Positions 7,167 through 14,547 of a stretch of 46,439 nucleotides of DNA are shown here, one piece after another. The notes beneath the pieces are model-generated. The model searched no databases and was not told the DNA's origin. It saw only the letters and a program-made list of their open reading frames with translations. Numbering within the stretch: the stretch's first letter is position 1; every line of letters begins with the position of its first letter. The position numbers were made by a program, and so were the translations under genes. This DNA is from Roseobacter sp. Lineage in GTDB: Bacteria > Pseudomonadota > Alphaproteobacteria > Rhodobacterales > Rhodobacteraceae. The stretch is from NCBI GenBank assembly GCA_011050655.1, contig DRFG01000277.1, positions 1 through 46,439 of the forward strand, given 5' to 3'.

Positions 7167-7832
7167 TCAGCTTTGCGCGGTGACCCGGTCTTCTGGCGGA
7201 TACAGAAACGCTGTCGAACCGGTTTCTACATGATCGTACAGACCATTGATGTGGGGCATGACCATCCGGACGCAGCCAGAGCTTGCACGCCCGCCAACTG
7301 ACTCAGGGTTCGGGGTCCCGTGGATACGCAAATACGTGTCGCGGTTACCTTCGAAAAGATAGAATGCGCGCGACCCAAGCGGATTCTTTGGGCCTGCGTC
7401 CATACCGTCGGCGAATTGCTCATACACCTCTGGCTCACGCTTGATCATCGAAGGCGTGGGCGTCCAAGTGGGCCAGTGCGTTTTTCGGCGAATGGTATAG
7501 GTACCCGGTTCATACAGGTTGCCGCGGGCAATCGCCACGCCATACCGCATCGCAGTACCGTTGTCTCTGATATGATACAGGTACCGGGCTACGGCGTCGA
7601 CGTGGATATCGCCGGGTGCCAGGCTGGGGTTCGCTTCAACGAGCTGCGGAAGAAATCGCGGGTGGAAACCCCAGGGATTAGAGGTTGCAGGATCGTAGTT
7701 GGCTGGCGTGACCTGTGCATCCCATGTTTCCCACATAGATTTGTTGGACTTAGCAGCAGCCCAGGAAGCTTGAGGTATCGGCGCGGAAAAGAGCGCGACG
7801 GATGAAAGAACGAAATGACGCCTAGTTAGCAT
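7167..7832 (-). CDS. L,D-transpeptidase (YkuD domain)
   Basis: A 221-residue exported enzyme with a TAT-like leader (TRRHFVLSS) ending SWAAA. The YkuD active site is clear: His171 in RIHGTPNPESVGG and Cys187 in SSGCVRM. Such enzymes form 3-3 cross-links in peptidoglycan or attach proteins to it, in the periplasm. The N-terminal region WETWDAQ...NPWGFHPRF is usual for the Roseobacter versions. Single gene between the small lipoprotein and a hairpin-terminated porin. Confidence 0.9.
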   Translation of the reverse strand: MLTRRHFVLSSVALFSAPIPQASWAAAKSNKSMWETWDAQVTPANYDPATSNPWGFHPRFLPQLVEANPSLAPGDIHVDAVARYLYHIRDNGTAMRYGVAIARGNLYEPGTYTIRRKTHWPTWTPTPSMIKREPEVYEQFADGMDAGPKNPLGSRAFYLFEGNRDTYLRIHGTPNPESVGGRASSGCVRMVMPHINGLYDHVETGSTAFLYPPEDRVTAQS

Positions 7833-8138
7833 GGCAACGTAAACTCCTGACTAGTGTAATAGTACCTATATGTTAGCGATCTTGTTCGAAACCAAGCACA
7901 ACCAATCACATGTTCGTGTAACGCTTTGACGAAATTGACTTTCTATTTCGTTAAACGCCGTGGTCCTAACCTTGGATCTCCAAGCCGGTCAGCTAAATTA
8001 TAACTACCAGATCTCTCCGGTTGCCAAAAATCTAGATATCCCGCTGCGACGACCGAAATGGCAATGCCGCACTCTCTATCATACTTACGCAACGCGCCCG
8101 AACAAATTCGGTTCCAATTACCCTGTTCACGCTAGGAG
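7833..8138. other. intergenic, nothing recognised
   Basis: About 306 bases upstream of the L,D-transpeptidase and downstream of the porin. It should contain the transpeptidase promoter. An open frame on the plus strand (7960-8232) runs into the porin gene in antisense, has no ribosome-binding site and shows no family resemblance, so it was not called. Confidence 0.4.
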
Positions 8139-8171
8139 TTCGGTACGCACTTCTTTGCCGTGCGTACCGAA
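8139..8171 (-). terminator. porin terminator hairpin
   Basis: Perfect 12-bp stem TTCGGTACGCAC (8139-8150) / GTGCGTACCGAA (8160-8171) with a 9-base loop, starting 12 bases past the porin stop. No T-run, so Rho-independent activity is uncertain. Confidence 0.6.
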
Positions 8172-8183
8172 TTGTAATGATTA

Positions 8184-9290
8184 TCAGAACTTCCAGCGTG
8201 TTCCCAAAAGTACCGAAGAAGCATTCAGATAGCTCGTAGCTGTCGTATCGGTGTATTCGTACTTGCGAACGATAAGATAAGTTTCCAGACGGGCGTCGTC
8301 GAACTTTTGAACGATGCCTGCGCCGACACTTTTCGAGGACGAGCCGTTTGTCACGAAATCGCTACCTTTGTAGTAGTCCACGGCAAGCGAAGTCTTACCC
8401 ACTGAAAACCAGTCGGCGGTATAGCCCAGCTTTATCAACCCATATTGCCCGTCGTTCTTACGGCTACCGGCGGCAAGGGTGACGTTTGCTCCGGACGGGT
8501 GCAGAGCGCTGATCGAACCGAACGTATCATCGCGGTCAGTTCCATTACGCGTTCTGCGCGAAAAACCTAACGACGCGGCAATTTTTGTCCCGCCGATTTC
8601 GTTCTTATAGCGTACGGCAGCGTCCGCATATGTGTCATTGTTGTTGGTGGACAGGATGTCTTTACCGTAGGCCGCCGAAAACGTGAAGTTATTGAAACTA
8701 GGCGTATCGTACCGGATACGGCCACGGCGCGAGGCATCAAAGCTCGTGAAGGTATGGTCGATCTCGATCCCCGAGAGAGCACCGGCGGAAGTCCGGAACT
8801 GGTAGTTCCCAGCCACGGTATCAAGCCCATTATACATCGCCATTTTGGTGCCTGACAGATCTGATTGCGCGACGCCGTCAGTTGCCATGCTGCCTTGACC
8901 AAATGTAAAGGTACCTGCGCTTTCGGTTTTCCAGCTGACTTCCAGCTTGCGAACGAAGGTCCGGCGCCAGTCCAGAAACTTTGGGTCGCCAGCCTGACCA
9001 TAGCTCGACGACTGCCCAAACCCCAATGCCGTCAGAAAATCAAATCGTAGAACCGAAGAACCGAAATCCTGCGTCACTGTCAAACCGGCGCGTGTGTTGG
9101 ATACTTCGTTGTCAACCAAATCGCCATAAGATGCGACACCATCATCAAATGAAAGGTAAGCGGGGCTAAGCTGACCATAGAGTTTCACGGAGCCGCCGGT
9201 GTCGTTGGAGTATTTCAATTCAGCCATGGCAGGCATTGCGCTCAGCGCGAGCAAAGCGGTGATGGAACTCAGTAGGTATTTAGGCAGCAT
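8184..9290 (-). CDS. outer-membrane porin
   Basis: A 368-residue protein with a signal peptide 1-23 (ending AMPAMA) and an all-beta, Gly/Ser/Tyr-rich body typical of Rhodobacter-type general porins (VKLYGQLSPAYLSFDDG near the start). It ends in WKF, the terminal aromatic residue needed for BAM-mediated assembly. It should form a passive diffusion channel. It lies between the L,D-transpeptidase and ccdA groups and has its own promoter region (9291-9511) and terminator. Confidence 0.88.
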   Translation of the reverse strand: MLPKYLLSSITALLALSAMPAMAELKYSNDTGGSVKLYGQLSPAYLSFDDGVASYGDLVDNEVSNTRAGLTVTQDFGSSVLRFDFLTALGFGQSSSYGQAGDPKFLDWRRTFVRKLEVSWKTESAGTFTFGQGSMATDGVAQSDLSGTKMAMYNGLDTVAGNYQFRTSAGALSGIEIDHTFTSFDASRRGRIRYDTPSFNNFTFSAAYGKDILSTNNNDTYADAAVRYKNEIGGTKIAASLGFSRRTRNGTDRDDTFGSISALHPSGANVTLAAGSRKNDGQYGLIKLGYTADWFSVGKTSLAVDYYKGSDFVTNGSSSKSVGAGIVQKFDDARLETYLIVRKYEYTDTTATSYLNASSVLLGTRWKF

Positions 9291-9511
9291 TAGTAATTTT
9301 CCTTTAGATTCGGTTTTCGGAATTTTTTCCTACCCGTCGCCTACCCTTGGTTTGCGACAGTTTTGTGAAACAACGGGCAGAAAAAAATATCGGCATACTA
9401 TCTGGAAAAAACGGGATTTATCGCCACAGGTTTGCGCGACCGTTTAGGTTTCGCAAGTAGCCGGCTTTAGCCTGACTTTCAGTCGATTCTCATTATTTTC
9501 CGCCGCGATGG

Positions 9512-10249
9512 TCAACCGATCGAGGCAAGAAAAGGGAAGGTCCCCAATAGCCAATAGGCAAGTCGTGACAATTGGCCTGTCATGATAGCCAGCCCCATCA
9601 GGACCATAGCTACCCCTGCCCCTTTATACAGCCAGCGCCCTGCCTTGCCGATTTCCCGTACACGCGATGCAATGGCGTCGGTAAACAGCGCTGCCAGTAG
9701 AAAAGGCACCCCCAGCCCGGCAGAATAGATCGCCAGCAACCAGATGCCGTTAGTCATTCCTCCCGAGGTTGAGCTCAGCGTCAAAATTGCGCCAAGGATA
9801 GGCCCGATACAGGGGGTCCATCCAAACGCAAAAGCCAGCCCCAGTACGTAAGCCCCCAAAGGGCGACCGCCGGGAATGTTCAGATCCGGCCGCGTGTCAC
9901 GCGTAAGTGCAGGGATACGGAAAACGCCCAGCATCACGAGCCCGAATAAGATAATGATCGCGCCGCCCAGATAGTTCAGTTCAGTCCGCCACGTCAACAA
10001 AAGCGACCCAAGCGCACTGGCACTGGCCCCCAACGCGATAAAGACTGTTGAAAACCCCAACACGAAACAGGTGCTTAAACCCAATGCTCCGGCACGGGCA
10101 CGCAAGCCGACGTTGCGTGTGGTACGCAGACCGGGTTGACCGGCAATATACGAGACATACCCAGGCACCAAGGGCAGCACGCAAGGTGAAAGAAAAGAAA
10201 TAGCGCCGGCCAGAAATGCCGCCAAAATACCTATGCCTGATAAATCCAT
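9512..10249 (-). CDS. ccdA: CcdA-type transmembrane thiol-disulfide reductant carrier
   Basis: A 245-residue membrane protein with six helices. The redox Cys pair is Cys23 in SFLSPCVLPLVPGYVSYI and Cys147 in GWTPCIGP, the CcdA signature. It moves electrons from cytosolic thioredoxin to periplasmic thioredoxin-like proteins, supporting cytochrome c maturation and copper-site assembly. The upstream membrane-protein gene ends 2 bases before its start, and SCO is next, so it is the third gene of a SCO-membrane protein-ccdA operon. Confidence 0.9.
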   Translation of the reverse strand: MDLSGIGILAAFLAGAISFLSPCVLPLVPGYVSYIAGQPGLRTTRNVGLRARAGALGLSTCFVLGFSTVFIALGASASALGSLLLTWRTELNYLGGAIIILFGLVMLGVFRIPALTRDTRPDLNIPGGRPLGAYVLGLAFAFGWTPCIGPILGAILTLSSTSGGMTNGIWLLAIYSAGLGVPFLLAALFTDAIASRVREIGKAGRWLYKGAGVAMVLMGLAIMTGQLSRLAYWLLGTFPFLASIG

Positions 10250-10251
10250 TG

Positions 10252-10740
10252 CTAGACCTCTTTTGTTTTATACGGAACTGCGGCCCACCAGAACGCGACC
10301 ACTGGAATAACTATCCATTGCAGCAGCGGCGACAGGCCGGCATCCACGATTGGAACGATAGGCATGAGGTCTGAATAAGCCCAAGCTTCACGGATCACAA
10401 TATTCAACCATTCACTGAAAATCGTGTACCCAAGACCGATACTGACCGCAAGTAACTGAACTTGTTGACGCGACTGCGCCATATAAGGCCACCCTTGGCC
10501 CGCAAGCATCAAAGCCAGCATCAATGCGCTCATCGCGATCAGGATATCACCACCGGTGCAGTGGAAAGCAGCGAAGATGATTTCGCCCCACGTGTCTTCT
10601 GCCCAGATCGTATAAAGAGGCATCTGGACAAATTCCCACACCAGATTGGCTGGAATGATAACGACGAAATAACGTCGCAACGCCCCCAGTGAAATCTGGG
10701 CATCGCTGCGCAGCAACATGCTAATTTTCGTAGCGCTCAT
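10252..10740 (-). CDS. conserved multi-pass membrane protein
   Basis: Not assigned to a named family. From the ATG at 10740 it has 162 residues and about four helices, with conserved-looking WEFVQMPLY, FHCTGGD and EWLNIVI. The ATG overlaps the SCO stop by ATGA (10737-10740), which decides the start over an ATG 30 bases upstream. Sandwiched between SCO and ccdA, it is probably part of copper or heme-protein assembly; that is inference from context. His and Cys in HCTGG could bind metal. Confidence 0.7.
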   Translation of the reverse strand: MSATKISMLLRSDAQISLGALRRYFVVIIPANLVWEFVQMPLYTIWAEDTWGEIIFAAFHCTGGDILIAMSALMLALMLAGQGWPYMAQSRQQVQLLAVSIGLGYTIFSEWLNIVIREAWAYSDLMPIVPIVDAGLSPLLQWIVIPVVAFWWAAVPYKTKEV

Positions 10741-11432
10741 CGAAAGGCACCGGTCAGCCAATCCAACCATCCGCGTTCGCGCTGACGGTGCTGCGTGTTG
10801 TTGATCAGCTCACTGACATACAAGATCAAATTGACGTTTTTAAAATTCATTCCGTGAAACTTACCGGCAAAACGTCCCCCGATATCAATCACATGGGTTA
10901 CCGCCGCATGCATCATCATGTCGGCATCTTCGGTCATCGTGAACTCTAGCCCATATTCACGAGCAAGAAGCCGTGTCGCATCTTCAGACTGTTCCGCTGT
11001 GGTCGTCAAAAACACCCAGTTCTCGGTATCAAGCCCATGTATTTCGGGGTAGGCTTGCAAAATTTCAGCCGTATCATTGGCCGGGTCCGTGGTGATCGCA
11101 ATGAACTGCACCACGTCCTTCATGGGGCCTTCGTTTATCGCGCTCTGAATCTGCGCAATCTTTTGTGTATGGAGCGGGCAGACGTCCGTACAACCAGCAT
11201 AGATGAAATATAAGACAACGATCTTGTCGTTAAAATCAGAGAGACGCACCAATTTACCCTGCGCGTCCTGCAACTCAAACGCAGGTGCTGATTGTTCGTC
11301 GATAAGCTGAAAGTAATCCTCCATTTCCATCATACGTGCGTCAAGGTTTTCGCCGGGATGATTAGCAAAAGCGGGTGTAGCAGCAAGTGCGGCAAGAGCC
11401 GCCAAGGCGGAACGCCGTGTCAGGTTAGTCAA
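10737..11432 (-). CDS. SCO1/SenC-type copper chaperone
   Basis: From a TTG at 11432 it has 231 residues; this start has AAGGAC upstream, lies beyond a terminator and yields a clean signal peptide (RRSALAALA...TPAFA). The thioredoxin-like SCO domain carries the copper site: Cys81 and Cys85 (GCTDVCPLH) and the likely His175 (MMHAAVTHVID). SCO proteins deliver copper to the CuA site of cytochrome oxidase or act as periplasmic thiol reductases. An ATG frame open to 11570 overlaps the Met-rich gene and is unlikely. First gene of an operon with the membrane protein and ccdA. Confidence 0.88.
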   Translation of the reverse strand: MTNLTRRSALAALAALAATPAFANHPGENLDARMMEMEDYFQLIDEQSAPAFELQDAQGKLVRLSDFNDKIVVLYFIYAGCTDVCPLHTQKIAQIQSAINEGPMKDVVQFIAITTDPANDTAEILQAYPEIHGLDTENWVFLTTTAEQSEDATRLLAREYGLEFTMTEDADMMMHAAVTHVIDIGGRFAGKFHGMNFKNVNLILYVSELINNTQHRQRERGWLDWLTGAFR

Positions 11433-11446
11433 TATACCGTGTCCTT

Positions 11447-11484
11447 CAAAAAGAGCCCCTGCCGATCTTGTAACCGACAGGGGC
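11447..11484 (-). terminator. intrinsic terminator of the Met-rich protein gene
   Basis: Stem GCCCCTG (11455-11461) / CAGGGGC (11478-11484), extended inward by wobble pairs. Read leftward it is followed by TCTTTTTG (complement of 11447-11454). It lies between the Met-rich gene and the SCO start, so SCO is probably read by leakage or by a further promoter. Confidence 0.75.
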
Positions 11485-11494
11485 AAGGTAGCGA

Positions 11495-11797
11495 TCAGCC
11501 GTCGGATTTTTCCGACTTCATATTTCCGCTTTCCATCATCTTGTTCATGTTCGCCATCATCTTGGTGCATTCTACCATCATCGGCTTCATTTCCGACATC
11601 ATCGACATCATGCCCATCATGTCGCCGTTCATGTTACCGTCTTTCATCATGCTACCATCCATCTTGCCGTCTTTCATGGTGCCGTCACTTTGGGTCATCT
11701 TGCTGTGATCCATCGCGGGCTTTTCTTCGGCATTTACGGCGAAACCCGCAGTCGCGAATGCGGTGGCGAATGCGATTAATCCAAGTGTCTTTTTCAT
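11495..11797 (-). CDS. exported Met-rich copper-binding-like protein
   Basis: A 100-residue protein: signal peptide 1-23 (ending VNA) and a mature part in which over a quarter of the residues are Met, arranged as MKDG, MDGSMM, GDMMGMMSMMSEM and CTKMMANMNKMM. Met-rich motifs bind Cu(I) in the oxidising periplasm, so a copper buffer or donor is likely. It has AGGAGTG before the ATG. Directly upstream of SCO, with a terminator between, as expected if it is made in excess over SCO. Confidence 0.75.
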   Translation of the reverse strand: MKKTLGLIAFATAFATAGFAVNAEEKPAMDHSKMTQSDGTMKDGKMDGSMMKDGNMNGDMMGMMSMMSEMKPMMVECTKMMANMNKMMESGNMKSEKSDG

Positions 11798-11836
11798 CGG
11801 GTCACTCCTTGAGTTGATATACGTGGGTTTGAAAGG

Positions 11837-12184
11837 TTATTCAGTTGATGGGGTGTCAGTCGATTTTCCACACCCTTTGCCTGTGCCACCCTTCATGCAC
11901 AGACCCAGTCCACACATCGCGGCACACGGCGCGAGCGATATGAGGATTGGAGTAAGGCCAACTGCTGTCAGCCACCCCCAATTTAGCGCCAGACCACCCC
12001 CGACAAGGGTCGCAGCACTGGCAAAAATCACGCGCCTTCGTGTCATCCATGTCGGCCAACTAAATCTAGCCGGTGCAGGTATGCTCTCATTCATCACCGA
12101 TCCTAAGATTGTGTGCCGACCATTATCGTTCAAAAACCCACGTGCCGATGCGCCCAAGGTCATCAGATTGCTCACGGCCTTCAT
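11837..12184 (-). CDS. small membrane protein with a Cys/Gly-rich tail
   Basis: A 115-residue protein with two hydrophobic segments and a tail LAPCAAMCGLGLCMKGG then GKGCGKS: four Cys in about 20 residues, a possible metal site. The ATG at 12184 overlaps the upstream thioredoxin stop by ATGA, with GGAAGGG upstream; an internal ATG at 12094 with AGGATCG is an alternative (85 residues). No known family recognised. Last gene of a cytochrome c - CcmG-like - TlpA-like operon. Confidence 0.6.
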   Translation of the reverse strand: MKAVSNLMTLGASARGFLNDNGRHTILGSVMNESIPAPARFSWPTWMTRRRVIFASAATLVGGGLALNWGWLTAVGLTPILISLAPCAAMCGLGLCMKGGTGKGCGKSTDTPSTE

Positions 12185-12693
12185 TCGATGAACCCTTCCA
12201 GAAACGACACCATCTCAGGGTCGTCCCATTCGGCGGGACCTACTAGCCGGCCCAGTTCTTCTCCCTTTGCGTTGATCAGCAAAGTGGTGGGCAGGCCCAC
12301 GGTACGCAGCGCTGTGGCCGACAGCATGGTTTTATCGACATACATGTTCAAATGCTCCACGCCGATCTCGTCATAGAACCGCCGCACAGCTGGGACGCCG
12401 GCGCGATCAATCGACAGGGCTACGACCTCGAATTTATCGCTCCCGAGTTTATCCTCAAGCGCGTCGAGCGTCGGCATCTCTTCGCGGCAAGGCACGCACC
12501 ACGTGGCCCAGATGTTTAGCAACAATACCTTGCCCTGAAACGATTCCATATCCAGCTTAGTGCCGTCTTCTGTAACGAAACGGACGTTGGCGATAGGCTG
12601 GGCGGCATCATGCAGCGCGAACCCTTGCGGGGCAGCCATCGTGGCGGTGGACCAACCCAACAGCAACGCGAACGCCAATTTGATATAATTCAT
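12181..12693 (-). CDS. TlpA-like periplasmic thioredoxin
   Basis: A 170-residue exported protein: signal peptide 1-20 (ending TMA) and a TlpA/ResA-type thioredoxin fold. Active site is Cys66-Val-Pro-Cys69 in NIWATWCVPCREEMP, and the cis-Pro loop is VGLPTTLLI. It would reduce disulfides or Cys copper ligands in the periplasm with electrons from CcdA. Both ends overlap neighbours by ATGA, so it is translationally coupled to the CcmG-like gene and the Cys-rich membrane protein. Confidence 0.88.
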   Translation of the reverse strand: MNYIKLAFALLLGWSTATMAAPQGFALHDAAQPIANVRFVTEDGTKLDMESFQGKVLLLNIWATWCVPCREEMPTLDALEDKLGSDKFEVVALSIDRAGVPAVRRFYDEIGVEHLNMYVDKTMLSATALRTVGLPTTLLINAKGEELGRLVGPAEWDDPEMVSFLEGFIE

Positions 12694-13289
12694 TGTGTCG
12701 CCTCCTTGGCGGTAGAAGATGATTTGAGTTCACGCACCACACGCATGAGCGTGTTTTGCAAGATATCGGCCGTTAACGGCCCGACATGTCGATAGGCGAT
12801 CGTACCGTCGGCAGCGATGACATAGGTTTCAGGCACGCCGTAGACGCCCCATTCGATCCCGGCGCGACCATCACGATCAGCCCCGATACGGGAATAGGGG
12901 TCGCCCAGTTCATCCAGCCATGCCCGTGCCTGTTCTGGCGGGTCCTTATAGTTGATGCCGTATATCGGCACCTCGCCTGTGGCACCCAGTTCGACGAACA
13001 GCGGGTGTTCGGCGCGACACGGAACACACCAAGATGCGAACACATTTACCAGTGATACATGTCCGGCCAGGTCCTGCGTCGACAGTCCCTCGGCCCGCCC
13101 AAGAACGGGAGGCAAGGAAAATTCCGGCACGGGTTTGTTAACCATAGTCGACGGCAATGTTTCGTCACTGTTGAACAGCCCCCAAGCGAAAAGCGCCAGC
13201 AACGCAAAAGCTACTGCGGGGACTATAGCCAGTCTGGTCAACCGAAAACCGGGCTTCCCGCGCCGCTCAGGGGGATCAAGATCCGTCAT
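12690..13289 (-). CDS. DsbE/CcmG-like membrane-anchored thioredoxin
   Basis: A 199-residue protein with one N-terminal transmembrane anchor (20-38) and a periplasmic thioredoxin domain. Active site Cys88-Val-Pro-Cys91 in NVFASWCVPCRAEHP and the CcmG-type YGVPETYVI (150-158) are clear. CcmG reduces apocytochrome c thiols before heme attachment. No other ccm gene is here, so this is probably an extra copy serving the cytochromes or copper proteins of this island. Coupled by ATGA overlaps to the cytochrome c upstream and TlpA-like gene downstream. Confidence 0.87.
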   Translation of the reverse strand: MTDLDPPERRGKPGFRLTRLAIVPAVAFALLALFAWGLFNSDETLPSTMVNKPVPEFSLPPVLGRAEGLSTQDLAGHVSLVNVFASWCVPCRAEHPLFVELGATGEVPIYGINYKDPPEQARAWLDELGDPYSRIGADRDGRAGIEWGVYGVPETYVIAADGTIAYRHVGPLTADILQNTLMRVVRELKSSSTAKEATQ

Positions 13290-13714
13290 TTACGCGCCTC
13301 TTCATCGCTTTGCGTTATCTTTGCTTGGGCTTTGCGGGCACGTTCAGGCCAAGTGCTTTTCATGTAATCCAGTATGGCGATGACTTCGTGGTCCGAAAGA
13401 ATGTCGCCAAAACCGGGCATGTCGCTTTCGTACCCGTCGCCTACGATTGCGGCAGTACCGCGGTTCACTATGTCAACCAGCATCCTGTCAGCGTGGTGCC
13501 AAGTGTGCCCGGATTCGTCATGCGGAGGTGCCGGCAATCTGCCATTCGGCAATCGTATTTTCCAATCGGGCTGGCCTTCCAAGTTGGTACCATGGCAGCT
13601 TGCACAGTTTTCCTGATAAAGCGCCTTGCCCTCGGCCAACTGCACATCCTGTGCCGAAGCCGTTCCAGCTAAACCTGTCAGCGTAAGGCCTAAGACACTT
13701 ATATATCTGATCAT
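13286..13714 (-). CDS. exported c-type cytochrome
   Basis: From the ATG at 13714 (AGGAAACGAA upstream) it has 142 residues with signal peptide 1-21 ending TASA. A longer frame to 13807 lacks a signal-peptide-like beginning. One class I heme domain: CASCH at 37-41 and axial Met99 in SDMPGFG. A His-rich loop (HDESGHTWHH) between them is unusual and could bind metal. First gene of a four-gene ATGA-coupled operon with two thioredoxin-like proteins. Confidence 0.87.
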   Translation of the reverse strand: MIRYISVLGLTLTGLAGTASAQDVQLAEGKALYQENCASCHGTNLEGQPDWKIRLPNGRLPAPPHDESGHTWHHADRMLVDIVNRGTAAIVGDGYESDMPGFGDILSDHEVIAILDYMKSTWPERARKAQAKITQSDEEARK

Positions 13715-13853
13715 TTCGTTTCCTAATTTTGCCAATCTCCGACGCGCAGCGTAACCAGTAAGACCATTCCAAAGCACGAACACTCTTTTGTACAGCCCCG
13801 CATTCACAAGCCTGTCGCCCGTTTAGTTCCGCAATTCGCCTCCGTCAGGAGTA

Positions 13854-13988
13854 CTATTTACTGTCGTCAGAACGTATGTACTTCAACAAGGCAATCACCC
13901 CAAGAACCAACACTGTGATGGTCAACAACCAGAACAATCCCATGCCAACCATCATTCCGCCACCCATCGTTCCATTTTCCAAAAACAT
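13854..13988 (-). CDS. 44-residue membrane protein
   Basis: A short frame with a clear layout: MFLENGTMGGGMMVGMG, one hydrophobic helix (LFWLLTITVLVLGVIALL) and a charged tail KYIRSDDSK. The ATG at 13988 has AGGATG 9 bases upstream; an ATG at 13997 gives three more residues (KCM) but sits on the ribosome-binding sequence. Small proteins of this shape occur beside copper genes in this clade, from recall. Third gene after the multicopper oxidase and DUF411 genes. Function unknown. Confidence 0.65.
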   Translation of the reverse strand: MFLENGTMGGGMMVGMGLFWLLTITVLVLGVIALLKYIRSDDSK

Positions 13989-14020
13989 ACACTTCATCCT
14001 TTATCCAACCTTAAGATAGT

Positions 14021-14042
14021 CCCGGCACGAGGTCGTGCCGGG
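14021..14042 (-). terminator. hairpin after the DUF411 gene
   Basis: Self-complementary arms CCCGGCACGA (14021-14030) and TCGTGCCGGG (14033-14042), giving about nine pairs and a small loop. It starts 12 bases beyond the DUF411 stop and 33 bases before the small membrane protein. No T-run, so perhaps an attenuator or RNA stabiliser. Confidence 0.6.
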
Positions 14043-14054
14043 AAGTTTATCGTG

Positions 14055-14510
14055 TCATTCCACAGCGTAAACTGTCGGCTCTGCCCCAGCTTTAACCGCA
14101 AGAATCTCGAACGGTTTCTGCTTTGCACCGCCCATACCTGGCGAACCCATTGGCATACCTGGCAACGTGATCCCGGCAATGTCTGGCTTTTCGGTCAGCA
14201 TCTTATTAACCACATCGATCGGCACGTGCCCGCTGACCACATAGTCGCCTAGAAAAGCAGTATGACATCCCTGAAACTTTTCCGAAATGCCCGCTTCTTC
14301 ACTGATCTGCGTCAAATCATGCGTCGGCTTGACCTCAACCGTGTACCCATTTTCGCGAAGGTAGTCTGCATAGTTCTCGCAGCACCCGCACTGTGGGTTT
14401 TTGTAAAGAGTGACTGTTTCGGCACTTACCGGGGCAGCATTCAGACTGATCGCAAGAACAGCAGCGGCACCGGCAGCAGCAAGGCTGGTAAATCCTAATA
14501 TCTTCTTCAT
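14055..14510 (-). CDS. DUF411 periplasmic metal-binding protein
   Basis: A 151-residue exported protein with signal peptide 1-30 (ending PVSA). The DUF411 features are present: TLYKNPQCGCCENYADYL with Cys41, Cys43 and Cys44, then GCHTAFLGDYVVSGHVP (81-97), and a Met/Gly segment LPGMPMGSPGMG. DUF411 proteins are regular members of copper-resistance clusters and are thought to bind metal in the periplasm. It follows the multicopper oxidase by 37 bases. Confidence 0.9.
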   Translation of the reverse strand: MKKILGFTSLAAAGAAAVLAISLNAAPVSAETVTLYKNPQCGCCENYADYLRENGYTVEVKPTHDLTQISEEAGISEKFQGCHTAFLGDYVVSGHVPIDVVNKMLTEKPDIAGITLPGMPMGSPGMGGAKQKPFEILAVKAGAEPTVYAVE

Positions 14511-14547
14511 TTTTTCATCCTTTTATCTATCGTGGGTTAATCAAGCT

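Noticed and set aside
7960-8232. 90-residue plus-strand frame before the porin end
   Set aside because: No ribosome-binding site or family resemblance, and it crosses the porin terminator hairpin and gene end in antisense.
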